This document shows, one piece after another, positions 15,976-24,792 of a stretch of 64,000 nucleotides of DNA. Under the pieces are notes generated by a model. That model had not been told where the DNA came from, ran no database searches, and saw only the letters and a program-made list of their open reading frames with translations. Origin of the DNA: Streptomyces sp. NBC_00461 (GTDB lineage Bacteria; Actinomycetota; Actinomycetes; Streptomycetales; Streptomycetaceae); contig NZ_CP107902.1 in the NCBI RefSeq assembly GCF_036013935.1, forward strand, positions 3,443,001 through 3,507,000. Reading direction: 5' to 3'. Every line of letters begins with the position of its first letter. Within the stretch, counting starts at the first letter, position 1. The translations under genes and the position numbers were made by a program.

Positions 15976-17241
15976 ATGAAACTCACCGTGGTCGGCGGAG
16001 GCTCGACCTACACACCCGAACTCATCGACGGCTTCGCCCGGTTGCGTGACACCCTGCCCGTCGAGGAACTGGTCCTCGTCGACCCGGCGCCCGAACGCCT
16101 GGAGCTGGTGGGCGGTCTGGCCCGCCGTATCTTCGCCAGGCAGGGGCACGGCGGCCGGATCGTGACGACCGACGACCTGGACGCCGGCGTGGACGGCGCC
16201 GACGCCGTGCTGCTGCAGCTGCGCGTCGGCGGTCAGGCGGCCCGCGAGCAGGACGAGACGTGGCCCCTGGAGTGCGGCTGCGTCGGCCAGGAGACGACCG
16301 GCGCGGGCGGCCTGGCCAAGGCGCTGCGCACGGTCCCGGTCGTCCTGGACATCGCGGAACGGGTCCGTCGCACCAACCCGGACGCCTGGATCATCGACTT
16401 CACCAACCCGGTCGGCATCGTCACCCGTGCCCTGCTGCAGGCGGGCCACAAGGCGGTCGGCCTGTGCAACGTCGCGATCGGCTTCCAGCGGAAGTTCGCG
16501 GACCGGCTCGGCGTCTCACCTGCCGACGTCCACCTCGACCACGTGGGCCTCAACCACCTCACCTGGGAGACCGGCGTACGTCTCGGCGGCCCCGAGGGCG
16601 AGAACGTCCTGCCCAAGCTGCTGGCCGAGCACGGCGACTCGATCGCCGCCGACCTGCGGCTGCCCCGGGCCGTGCTCGACCGCCTGGGCGTGGTCCCGTC
16701 GTACTACCTGCGCTACTTCTACGCCCACGACGAGGTCGTACGGGAGCTGCGCACCAAGCCCTCCCGGGCCGCCGAGGTCGCCGAGATGGAGCGGCGCCTG
16801 CTGAAGATGTACGCCGACCCGGCCCTGGACGAGAAGCCGGCCCTGCTCGCCCAGCGCGGCGGCGCCTACTACTCGGAGGCGGCCGTGGATCTGGCGGCCT
16901 CGCTGCTGGGCGCGGGCGGCAGCCCGTACCAGGTGGTGAACGCCTACAACAAGGGCACGCTGCCGTTCCTGCCGGACGACGCGGTGATCGAGGTGCAGTC
17001 GGCGGTCGGTCCCAAGGGACCGCTCCCGCTCGCCGTGCCGTCCGTGGACCCGCTGTACGCGGGCCTGATGGCGAACGTGACGGCGTACGAGGACCTGGCT
17101 CTGGAGGCGGCGCTGCGGGGCGGCCGCGACCGGGTCTTCCGGGCCCTGCTCTCCCACCCCCTCATCGGCCAGTACGAGTACGCCGAAGGCCTGACCGACC
17201 GACTGATCGCACACAACCGGGAGCATCTCGCGTGGGCATGA
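15976..17241 (+). CDS. csnH: GH4-family 6-phospho-glycosidase, probable CsnH
   Basis: 421 residues, the GH4 length. The NAD-binding start MKLTVVGGGSTYTPEL (Gly 7-9) is followed by VGQETTGAGG (104-112), DFTNPVGIVT (141-150), the metal ligands Cys 164 (GLCNVAIGF) and His 194 (GLNHLTW), and the tyrosine-rich SYYLRYFYAH (242-251) holding the probable catalytic Tyr. GH4 enzymes use NAD and Mn2+ in a redox-elimination mechanism on 6-phosphorylated glycosides. The ABC transporter imports unphosphorylated sugar, so the kinase encoded next must act before this enzyme; from the csn context the substrate is a 6-phospho-glucosaminide. Confidence 0.85.
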   Translation: MKLTVVGGGSTYTPELIDGFARLRDTLPVEELVLVDPAPERLELVGGLARRIFARQGHGGRIVTTDDLDAGVDGADAVLLQLRVGGQAAREQDETWPLECGCVGQETTGAGGLAKALRTVPVVLDIAERVRRTNPDAWIIDFTNPVGIVTRALLQAGHKAVGLCNVAIGFQRKFADRLGVSPADVHLDHVGLNHLTWETGVRLGGPEGENVLPKLLAEHGDSIAADLRLPRAVLDRLGVVPSYYLRYFYAHDEVVRELRTKPSRAAEVAEMERRLLKMYADPALDEKPALLAQRGGAYYSEAAVDLAASLLGAGGSPYQVVNAYNKGTLPFLPDDAVIEVQSAVGPKGPLPLAVPSVDPLYAGLMANVTAYEDLALEAALRGGRDRVFRALLSHPLIGQYEYAEGLTDRLIAHNREHLAWA

Positions 17242-18242
17242 CCGCACGTGTCCTCGCCGTCGACGCGGGCAACAGCAAGACCGATGTCGCGGTCGTGGCG
17301 GCGGACGGAACCGTCCTCGCCACGGCCCGCGGCGGGGGGTTCCGGCCGCCGGTGGTGGGCGTGGACGCGGCGGTGGACGCCCTCGCCGCCGCGGTGTGCA
17401 GCGCCTTCGCCGCCGCCGGGGTGGAGTCGGTCGACCATGTCTCCGCGTGCCTCGCCAACGCCGACTTCCCCGTGGAGGAGGAGCAGCTGGCGGCCGCGCT
17501 GCAGGCGCGCGCGTGGGGCGCGCAGGTGGAGGTCCGCAACGACACCTTCGCCATCCTGCGCGCCGGCATCACCGAACCCCGGGGGGTCGCCGTCGTCTGC
17601 GGCGCCGGGATCAACTGCGTCGGCATGCGCCCCGACGGCCGCACCGCCCGCTTCCCCGCACTCGGCCGTATCTCCGGCGACTGGGGCGGCGGCTGGGGGC
17701 TGGCGGAGGAGGCGCTGTGGTACGCGGCCCGCGCGGAGGACGGCCGCGGCGCACCGACGGCTCTCGCCCGCGTCCTGCCCGCCCACTTCGGCCACGACAC
17801 GATGCTCGCGCTCATCGAGGCGCTGCACCTCGAAGAGGTGGCGCCTCCCCGCCGCCACGAGCTGACACCGGTCCTGTTCGCCACGGCCGCGGACGGCGAC
17901 CCGATCGCCCGCGCGATCGTCGACCGGCTCGCGGACGAGGTGGTGGCGATGGCGACGGTGGCTCTGACCCGCCTCGATCTGCTGGAGGAGGAGACCCCGG
18001 TCCTGCTCGGCGGCGGCGTACTGGCCGCCCAGCACCCCCAACTCAACGATGGGATCAAGGAGTTGCTGGCGGCCCGCGCCCCGAAGGCGGTGGCCCGGGT
18101 GGTGACGGCGAGCCCGGTGCTGGGGGCGGCACTGCTGGGGCTTGACCGGGTCCACGCGGGACAGGGGGTGCATGACAGGGTGCGCGCCCACTTCGAGGAC
18201 GGCCCCCAGGACGGAACCGATCCGATTCCCACGACGTATTGA
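17238..18242 (+). CDS. csnK: BadF/BcrA-type sugar kinase (N-acetylglucosamine kinase-like), probable CsnK
   Basis: 334 residues from an ATG overlapping the csnH stop (ATGA); a GTG six bases earlier is an alternative. The ASKHA fold is shown by the phosphate-1 motif VLAVDAGNSKTDVAVV (5-20), NDTFAILRAG, the phosphate-2 motif VAVVCGAGINCVG, GDWGGGWGLAEEALWYA, and the adenosine motif PVLLGGGVLA. Such kinases phosphorylate GlcNAc or GlcN at O6. Here it probably phosphorylates imported glucosamine oligosaccharides or their monomers for CsnH. The C-terminal 30 residues are acidic and unstructured. A terminator follows at 18244. Confidence 0.85.
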   Translation: MTARVLAVDAGNSKTDVAVVAADGTVLATARGGGFRPPVVGVDAAVDALAAAVCSAFAAAGVESVDHVSACLANADFPVEEEQLAAALQARAWGAQVEVRNDTFAILRAGITEPRGVAVVCGAGINCVGMRPDGRTARFPALGRISGDWGGGWGLAEEALWYAARAEDGRGAPTALARVLPAHFGHDTMLALIEALHLEEVAPPRRHELTPVLFATAADGDPIARAIVDRLADEVVAMATVALTRLDLLEEETPVLLGGGVLAAQHPQLNDGIKELLAARAPKAVARVVTASPVLGAALLGLDRVHAGQGVHDRVRAHFEDGPQDGTDPIPTTY

Positions 18243-18243
18243 T

Positions 18244-18271
18244 GGGCAGGGGGTGATGCGAGCCCCTGCCC
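18244..18271. terminator. Terminator after the csn operon
   Basis: GGGCAGGGG (18244-18252) and CCCCTGCCC (18263-18271) form a perfect 9-bp stem with a 10-base loop. Confidence 0.65.
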
Positions 18272-18332
18272 TCCCGCCGGAGGCATCCGGCAGGGATACT
18301 GGCGGCGACGGATGACCATGGGGGAGGTCAAG

Positions 18333-19787
18333 GTGACACACCCGCCGAAGAGCAGTACGGCGCCACCGGGATCCGGCATGCCCACGATGCCGGCCGTGCC
18401 GCCGCAGCCGGGACGGCCCGTTCCCCCGCCGCCACCGGGTCCCACAGCCGTGTCCGCGCCCGTTTCGGCGCGCCGTACCGCCTTCGCGGAGGGTGCCGAG
18501 CGCCTGCGTGAGGCGGCGACGACCGAGCCGGGGCGGCTGCGCATCATCGGCGCGCTCGTCGCGCTCCTCGTCGTCGCGTTCGGCTCGGTCACCGCCTGGC
18601 AGATGACCGACCGTGCGTCCGCCGCCGACCAGGTGCTCAACCGCAGCCAGCCGCTGAGTTCCGACGCGGCCGACATCTACAGATCGCTCGCCGACGCCAA
18701 CACGGCGGCGGCCAGCGGCTATCTCGCGGGCCCGCAGGAGAAGCCCGAGATGCGGCAGCGGTACGAGCACGACATCGACACGGCCGCGGACAAGCTCGTC
18801 AGGGCCGCCTCCAACTCCGACCCCGGGTCGGACTCCGCGAAGACCATCGCCGATCTCAACAAGCTGCTGCCGCAGTACAAGGGCCTGATCGAGACGGCCC
18901 GGGCCAACAACCGGCAGGGCTACCCGGTGGGCAGCGCCTACCTGCGGGCGGCGAACGAGCAGATGCAGCAGCAGATGCTGCCGAAGGCCGAGGACCTGTA
19001 CCAGAAGGAGAACGAGCGGCTGAGCTCGGACTACGCCGACGCGAAGTCGTTCCCGTGGGCCGCCGTCGGCCTCGGCCTCCTCGCGCTCGGCGGCCTGGCC
19101 TGGGCCCAGCACCGCAACTACCTGCGCACCAACCGGGTGTTGAACCACGGTCTGGTCACCGCCTCGGCCGCCTCCGTGGTGGTCCTGCTCTGGCTCGTCG
19201 TCGGTCACACCGTCGCCCGCGCCGGGCTGAGCGACTCCTACGACCACGGCGTCCGCTCACTGAACGTCCTGCACGACGCCCGCATCGCGTCCCTGACCGC
19301 CCGCAGCGACGAGAACCTCAGCCTGATCCGCCGCGGCGCGGACACCGAGAAGGTGGGCGACAAGCCCGTGGACGCCTACGCCGTGGGGTACGACCGGCAG
19401 ATCGGCGCGCTGGCCACGTCGCTCACCAAGGCCGGCGGTCTCGCCGACGACTCCGCGGGCAAGAAACCCGTACAGGACGCGAACAGCTTCATGAAAGCGT
19501 GGAAGGACCGGCACGTCGTCGCCCAGGGCCTGAACGACAAGGGCGAGTACCAGCAGGCCCGTGACAAGGTCATCGGTGTCGGCAAGGACCCGACGAGCGT
19601 GTGCTTCGACAATGTGGACGCTGCCCTGGAGAAGGCACTCAAGCACGAGCAGATCGAGTTCCAGCAGGCGGCGGGCGACGGCAAGGACGCGCTGACCGGC
19701 CTGCCGTACGGGGCGGCGGTCCTCGCCGTCCTGGGCGCGGCCGGCGCGGTGCTGGGTATCGGGCGCAGGCTTTCGGAGTACCGGTGA
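18333..19787 (+). CDS. glnX: GlnX-like membrane receptor of the PknG cluster
   Basis: The GTG at 18333 is chosen because GGGGAGG precedes it by 5 bases; ATG 18312 is upstream without a site. 484 residues: a Pro-rich cytoplasmic N-terminus, membrane helix (71-90), a 150-residue helical external domain, two helices (about 241-259 and 275-293), a second helical external domain, and a final helix near 455-475. This two-sensor, four-helix layout and its position before a GlnH-type binding protein and PknG match mycobacterial GlnX (Rv0412c). By analogy it relays amino-acid binding by GlnH to PknG. Sequence identity to GlnX was not measured. Confidence 0.75.
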   Translation: MTHPPKSSTAPPGSGMPTMPAVPPQPGRPVPPPPPGPTAVSAPVSARRTAFAEGAERLREAATTEPGRLRIIGALVALLVVAFGSVTAWQMTDRASAADQVLNRSQPLSSDAADIYRSLADANTAAASGYLAGPQEKPEMRQRYEHDIDTAADKLVRAASNSDPGSDSAKTIADLNKLLPQYKGLIETARANNRQGYPVGSAYLRAANEQMQQQMLPKAEDLYQKENERLSSDYADAKSFPWAAVGLGLLALGGLAWAQHRNYLRTNRVLNHGLVTASAASVVVLLWLVVGHTVARAGLSDSYDHGVRSLNVLHDARIASLTARSDENLSLIRRGADTEKVGDKPVDAYAVGYDRQIGALATSLTKAGGLADDSAGKKPVQDANSFMKAWKDRHVVAQGLNDKGEYQQARDKVIGVGKDPTSVCFDNVDAALEKALKHEQIEFQQAAGDGKDALTGLPYGAAVLAVLGAAGAVLGIGRRLSEYR

Positions 19788-19801
19788 GAGGGGGCGTGGA
19801 G

Positions 19802-20857
19802 ATGGATGCACACCGTCTGGCGCGACGTCTGCGGGCCGGCCTCCGGGGCTGGGGCGGCGTCGGCGCGATGGCGGCCGTGTGCGCCCTCGCGCTGGCCTTC
19901 GCGCTGCTGCTGCCCCTGACGCAGTCGAGCGGGGCGGCCGGCGCCGCGGGCAGCGGCGGTCAGGGCGTCGCCCAGGGCAGCCAGATCAAGGCCGACGACT
20001 GCAAGACGCTGAACGACCCGCAGGACCGGAGCCTGTCCCCGTCGGGCGGCGACGGCAGCACACAGACCCTCGACAAGATCAAGGCCCGCAAGGACCGGCG
20101 TCTGATCGTCGGCGTCGACACCAACAGCTACCGCTGGGGCTACCTCAACCCGAACAACTCCTCAGGTGCGCTGGAGGGCTTCGACATCGACCTCGTCCAC
20201 CGGATCGCCAAGGACATCCTCGGCGACGCGGACGCGGTCTCGTTCAAGGCGATCCCCACCAGCCGCCGTATCGACGCGATCCAGAACGGCGAGGTCGACA
20301 TGGTGGTCCGCACCATGACGATCAACTGCGACCGGCTGAGCCAGGTCGCGTTCTCCGCGCCCTACTTCAGGACCGGCCAGCAGATCCTCGCCCCCCGCAC
20401 CTCGACGATCACCGGGTACAACGGCACGCTCGCCCACAAGAGGGTCTGCTCGGCCGACAGTTCGACGGCGCTGGACCGTCTGCAGGCGGACCGGAAGGCC
20501 GGCAGGCTTCCGGCCGGCACCGACATCAGGACGGTGGTGCCCAACCAGCTGGACTGCCTGGTGAAGTTGCAGCTCGGCGCGGTCGACGCGGTCGTCACGG
20601 ACGGCGCGCTCGCCGCGAGCCAGGCCGCGCAGGACCCGACGGTGGAGCTCAAGGGCGGCCTGTTCACCGACGAGTACTACGGCGTGGCGATGAAACTGCA
20701 CTCCGACGATCTGGTACGCCAGGTCAACCGGACCCTGCAGAACTACATCAAGGACGGTGGCTGGGCGGACTCGTACGAGAAGTGGCTGCACCCCACCATG
20801 GACCAGGGCGACAAGAAGTCGACGTCCGCGACCCCTCCCGCCGCCCACTACAAGTGA
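19802..20857 (+). CDS. glnH: GlnH-like amino-acid-binding protein
   Basis: The ATG at 19802 is chosen with AGGGGG 8 bases upstream; GTG 19796 is possible. 351 residues: an N-terminal membrane helix (about 20-41) with no lipobox cysteine, then a type II periplasmic-binding domain (DRRLIVGVDTNSYRWGYLN, GFDIDLVHRIAKDILG, VDMVVRTMTINCDRLSQVAFS, VDAVVTDGALAAS, DEYYGVAMKL). Mycobacterial GlnH is a lipoprotein; here anchoring by an uncleaved or differently cleaved signal is inferred. It would sense Asp, Glu or Gln outside the membrane for GlnX rather than feed a transporter, since no permease gene is nearby. Confidence 0.82.
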   Translation: MDAHRLARRLRAGLRGWGGVGAMAAVCALALAFALLLPLTQSSGAAGAAGSGGQGVAQGSQIKADDCKTLNDPQDRSLSPSGGDGSTQTLDKIKARKDRRLIVGVDTNSYRWGYLNPNNSSGALEGFDIDLVHRIAKDILGDADAVSFKAIPTSRRIDAIQNGEVDMVVRTMTINCDRLSQVAFSAPYFRTGQQILAPRTSTITGYNGTLAHKRVCSADSSTALDRLQADRKAGRLPAGTDIRTVVPNQLDCLVKLQLGAVDAVVTDGALAASQAAQDPTVELKGGLFTDEYYGVAMKLHSDDLVRQVNRTLQNYIKDGGWADSYEKWLHPTMDQGDKKSTSATPPAAHYK

Positions 20858-20915
20858 CCGACCATCGGACGTACGAGACCACACCACGGACCACGACAGC
20901 AGCGAGAGGTGATCG

Positions 20916-22247
20916 ATGGGCGTCACGGACCCCGCCGGGCCGGTGATGGACCGGGACGAGGTGGACCGTGCGCTGGCGCGGCTCGGCGCCGAGCACGAGG
21001 CGATCGAGACCTCGCTCCTCGCCCTCCAGGACCACGCGGGCCGCAGACTCCTGGAGGGCGCGGAGCTCACCGGCGTCACCAAGGAGCGCTGGGCTGCCGC
21101 GGAGACGTCGATCACGCTGCTGTGGGCGTACTTCGACGCGTACACGGACGCGCTGCGCTCGGCCCGTGAGATCCGCTCCCGCCGCCGCTGGTCCAGCCGT
21201 GAGGACCTGGTGGAGCTGACGGAGCTGCTGCGCGGCGAGTCCGTGACGCTCGCCGGCTCGACGACGGCCACGGCGAACGCGCCGACGCTGACCGGAGGTT
21301 CGGGCAAGCTCAGCCGGCAGTTCTCGCTGGCCGGCCTGGTCGACCTGATGAACGACCTGTACGCGACGAGCCTGGACATGGTCGTCACCGCCGACGCGGT
21401 CTGGTCGGCGCTGCCCGCGCGGATCGATTTACTGGCCGCGGAGCTCCAGCGCACCCGCAAGCTCGCCCACTCGGTCGGCGTGCGCCCCGGCGAGCACCCC
21501 TCCGGCGACGACCTGGAGCTGATCACGCGCACCCTGACGTCCCTGCGCGAGCAGGTGGTGTCCGACCCGCTCGCGTACTGGCTTCCCGCGCAGGGGAGTT
21601 CGGCGCCCGGCGGTGGCCGCCCTGACACCACGGTGTACGACCGGGAGGCGCGCGCTCTGGAGGAGGTGCGCCGGGAGATCGACGCCGTGCTCACCGTCCG
21701 GCAGGACGCGGAGCAGCGGCTGCTGCGGCTGCGGGACGTGCTCAGCCGCGCGGACCGCACCCTCGCCGAGGCACGCAACGCACGCGGGGAGGTCCTCGCG
21801 AAGATCGCCGCGACGGAGGTGCCGGTGGTCAGCGGTCCGCCGACCGTGCTGCAGGAGCAGCTGGCGACGGCGGCCGAGTACCGCAGACACGCCCAGTGGC
21901 ACCGCCTGTCCCCGCTCCTGGAGTCCCTGGAGGAGAAGGCGGAGGACGAACTGCTGCGCGCCCGCGAGTCGTTGACCGCGGTCACCGCGCCGCTGGCGGT
22001 CCGCGCGGAGCTGCGCGGCCGCCTCGACGCGTACAAGGCGAAGGTCGCCCGGCACGGGTACGCCGAGGACCCGTTCCTGATCGAGCGGTACGACGCGGCG
22101 CGCCGCATGCTGTGGAGCGCCCCGTGCGATCTGCGCGTCGCCGAGCAGGCCGTGCTGCGCTTCCAGCACGCGGCCGCCGAAGTGTTGGGCGGCCCGCGCG
22201 TTCCGGGGCAGAGCGGGCCCGAGGACCGCAGGGGGCCCGGAGCGTGA
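20916..22247 (+). CDS. Coiled-coil protein of the PknG cluster, function unknown
   Basis: 443 residues, mostly charged and helical, with no signal peptide or membrane segment. Heptad-rich stretches occur about 10-90 (ALARLGAEHEAIETSLLALQ) and 240-380 (ALEEVRREIDAVLTVRQDAEQ, RARESLTAVTAPLAV). GAGAGG precedes the ATG by 6 bases. The gene is conserved in this arrangement between GlnH and PknG in Streptomyces (recollection) and has no mycobacterial counterpart. It may be a cytoplasmic scaffold linking GlnX to PknG, but that is inference from position only. Confidence 0.75.
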   Translation: MGVTDPAGPVMDRDEVDRALARLGAEHEAIETSLLALQDHAGRRLLEGAELTGVTKERWAAAETSITLLWAYFDAYTDALRSAREIRSRRRWSSREDLVELTELLRGESVTLAGSTTATANAPTLTGGSGKLSRQFSLAGLVDLMNDLYATSLDMVVTADAVWSALPARIDLLAAELQRTRKLAHSVGVRPGEHPSGDDLELITRTLTSLREQVVSDPLAYWLPAQGSSAPGGGRPDTTVYDREARALEEVRREIDAVLTVRQDAEQRLLRLRDVLSRADRTLAEARNARGEVLAKIAATEVPVVSGPPTVLQEQLATAAEYRRHAQWHRLSPLLESLEEKAEDELLRARESLTAVTAPLAVRAELRGRLDAYKAKVARHGYAEDPFLIERYDAARRMLWSAPCDLRVAEQAVLRFQHAAAEVLGGPRVPGQSGPEDRRGPGA

Positions 22248-22272
22248 GTGACAGAGGGGGTGCTGTGACGTC

Positions 22273-24789
22273 ATGAGTCAGGCGCAGCAGAACTGCCAGC
22301 GGCCGGGGTGCGAGGGCGCCTACGAGGACGTGGGCGGCGGCGAGCTGTACTGCGACACCTGCGGCCTCGCGCCGGTCGTGTCGGCGAACGGCATGGTGAG
22401 TTCGCCGGCCACGGGCATCACGGGCGGCGGCAAGGGGTCGCAGGGCAGCGGCAGTTCGCGTTCCAGCGGCCGCAGCAGCCGTAGCAGCTCGCGTACGTCC
22501 TCGCAGTCGTCGAAGTCCCGGCGCTCGGTGTCGGGACGCCTGTCCCGTTCCCTTTCGGGCCGTTCCACGGGCCGTTCGGTGTCGGTCAGGAGCTCCGGTT
22601 CCTCCACGAACACCAGTGCCCGCGGCCGGCTGGGCGTCGGCCTGGTGCAGGTGCCGGACGTGCCGCGGCCCGAGCCGCGCGCGATGGTGCTGGACAACCC
22701 GGAGGTGCCCGAGCGCAAGCGGTTCTGCTCGCGCTCCGACTGCGGGGCGCCGGTCGGCCGGGCGCGCGGTGAGCGGCCGGGCCGTACGGAGGGCTTCTGC
22801 ACCAAGTGCGGGCATCCGTACTCCTTCGTGCCGAAGCTGAAGGCCTCCGACGTGGTGCACGGCCAGTACGAGGTCGTGGGCTGTCTGGCGCACGGCGGGC
22901 TCGGCTGGGTCTACCTCGCGGTGGACAAGGCGGTCTCCGACCGGTGGGTGGTCCTCAAGGGCCTGCTCGACACCGGCGACCAGGACGCGATGGCGGCGGC
23001 GATCTCCGAGCGGCGCTTCCTGGCCGAGATCGAGCACTCCAACATCGTGCGGATCTACAACTTCGTGGAGCACCTCGACCAGCGCACCGGTTCGCTCGAC
23101 GGCTACATCGTCATGGAGTACGTCGGCGGCAAGTCGCTGAAGGAGATCGCCAATTCGCGCCGTACGTCCGCGGGCAAGCGGGATCCGCTGCCGGTGGAGC
23201 AGGCGTGCGCGTACGGCATCGAGGCCCTGGAGGCGCTCGGCCATCTGCACAGCCGCAACCTGCTGTACTGCGACTTCAAGGTCGACAACGCGATCCAGAC
23301 CGAGGACCAGCTCAAGCTGATCGACATGGGCGCGGTGCGCAGGATGGACGACGAGGAGTCGGCCATCTACGGCACGGTGGGCTACCAGGCGCCGGAGGTC
23401 GCGGAGGTCGGCCCGTCGGTGGCGTCCGACCTGTACACGGTCGCCCGCACCCTGGCCGTCCTGGCCTTCGACTTCCAGGGCTACACGAACGTCTTCGTGG
23501 ACTCGCTGCCCGACCCGGACAACATCGAGGTCTTCCGGCAGTACGAGTCCTTCTACCGCTTCCTGGTCCGGGCCACCGACCCGGACCCGGCCCGCCGGTT
23601 CGCCTCCGCGCAGGAGATGGCGGAGCAGCTGACGGGCGTGCTGCGCGAGGTCGTGTCGCTGCAGACGGGGCGGGCCCGGCCCGCGCTGTCGACGCTGCTG
23701 GGGCCCGAACTGAAGGTCACGGACGCGGAGTTGTTCCCGAAGCTGGAGGGCGACGTGTCGCTGCTCGGGGCACGGGTGGCGAGCAAGCGGAACCAGCAGG
23801 GGAAGCAGCAGCAGCCCTCGCTTCCCGCCTCCGCGAACGGCACCCCGGCGATCGTCAAGCCGGTCAACTCCCCCGTCGCCGCCCTCGCCCTGCCCGTCCC
23901 CCGTGTCGACCCCTCCGACCCGAACGCCGGTTTCCTCGCGGGCCTGATGACGACCGCGCCGGCCGAGCTGCTCGGTGCGCTCGCCGCGGCGCCGGCGGCG
24001 TCGGTCGAGACCCGTCTGAGGCAGATCCGCGCCTGGCTGGAGAACGGCGACGCGTACACCGCGCTGGAGGCCCTGCGGAACCTGGAGGAGGAGCGTCCCG
24101 ACGACTGGCGGGTCGTCTGGTACCGGGGCGTGGCCGCACTGGCGACCGGCGACCACGAGGGCGCCGCGCTCGCCTTCGACGCGATCTACGACGCGTTCCC
24201 GGGCGAGCCCGCGCCCAAGCTGGCGCTCGGCCTGTGCGCGGAGGTACTGGGCCAGCTGGACAACGCGGCCGAGTACTACCGCCTGGTCTGGTCGACCGAC
24301 CCGAGCTATGTGAGCGCCGCGTTCGGTCTGGCCCGCGTCCAGCTCGCGGCCGGGGACCGCACCGGCGCCGTACGGACGCTGGAGTCGGTGCCGGAGTCGT
24401 CCATCCACTACACGGCCGCGCGGGTGGCCGCCGTCCGGGCGCGGCTGCGCGGGCGCGCGGCGACCGCCGCCGACGTACCGTTCCTGGGCGACCTGACCGC
24501 CGCCGCCGGGCAGGTCGAGGCGCTGGACGCGTACGGTCTGGATCCGGCGCGCCGGGAGCAGTTGTCGGCCGAGGTCCTCGGCTGTGCGCTGGACTGGATA
24601 CTCTCCGGTGGCCAGGGTTCCGCACCCGCGGGACAGCAGGTGCTGCTCGGCAGTGACCTGGACGAGCGGGGACTCCGCTTCGGCCTGGAGCGCTCGTACC
24701 GCACGCTGGCCCGGCTGGCGCGGGGCGGCGAGGAGAGGATCGACCTGGTGGAACGTGCCAACCGTTACCGCCCCCGGACGTGGGTGTAG
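22273..24789 (+). CDS. pknG: PknG-type serine/threonine protein kinase
   Basis: 838 residues, longer than the 750 of mycobacterial PknG because of an added front end. Order: zinc knuckle (Cys 8, 13, 27, 30); a Ser/Arg-rich stretch (about 59-117); the PknG rubredoxin-like knuckle (Cys 152, 157, 176, 179); kinase domain with glycine loop AHGGLGWVYLA (206-216), Lys 229, catalytic loop YCDFKVDN (332-339) and DMG in place of DFG (351-353); then C-terminal TPR repeats (about 590-740). Lack of Arg before the catalytic Asp agrees with PknG, which needs no activation-loop phosphorylation. PknG regulates 2-oxoglutarate metabolism through FHA proteins; here an FHA gene is three genes downstream. Confidence 0.95.
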   Translation: MSQAQQNCQRPGCEGAYEDVGGGELYCDTCGLAPVVSANGMVSSPATGITGGGKGSQGSGSSRSSGRSSRSSSRTSSQSSKSRRSVSGRLSRSLSGRSTGRSVSVRSSGSSTNTSARGRLGVGLVQVPDVPRPEPRAMVLDNPEVPERKRFCSRSDCGAPVGRARGERPGRTEGFCTKCGHPYSFVPKLKASDVVHGQYEVVGCLAHGGLGWVYLAVDKAVSDRWVVLKGLLDTGDQDAMAAAISERRFLAEIEHSNIVRIYNFVEHLDQRTGSLDGYIVMEYVGGKSLKEIANSRRTSAGKRDPLPVEQACAYGIEALEALGHLHSRNLLYCDFKVDNAIQTEDQLKLIDMGAVRRMDDEESAIYGTVGYQAPEVAEVGPSVASDLYTVARTLAVLAFDFQGYTNVFVDSLPDPDNIEVFRQYESFYRFLVRATDPDPARRFASAQEMAEQLTGVLREVVSLQTGRARPALSTLLGPELKVTDAELFPKLEGDVSLLGARVASKRNQQGKQQQPSLPASANGTPAIVKPVNSPVAALALPVPRVDPSDPNAGFLAGLMTTAPAELLGALAAAPAASVETRLRQIRAWLENGDAYTALEALRNLEEERPDDWRVVWYRGVAALATGDHEGAALAFDAIYDAFPGEPAPKLALGLCAEVLGQLDNAAEYYRLVWSTDPSYVSAAFGLARVQLAAGDRTGAVRTLESVPESSIHYTAARVAAVRARLRGRAATAADVPFLGDLTAAAGQVEALDAYGLDPARREQLSAEVLGCALDWILSGGQGSAPAGQQVLLGSDLDERGLRFGLERSYRTLARLARGGEERIDLVERANRYRPRTWV

Positions 24790-24792
24790 TTG

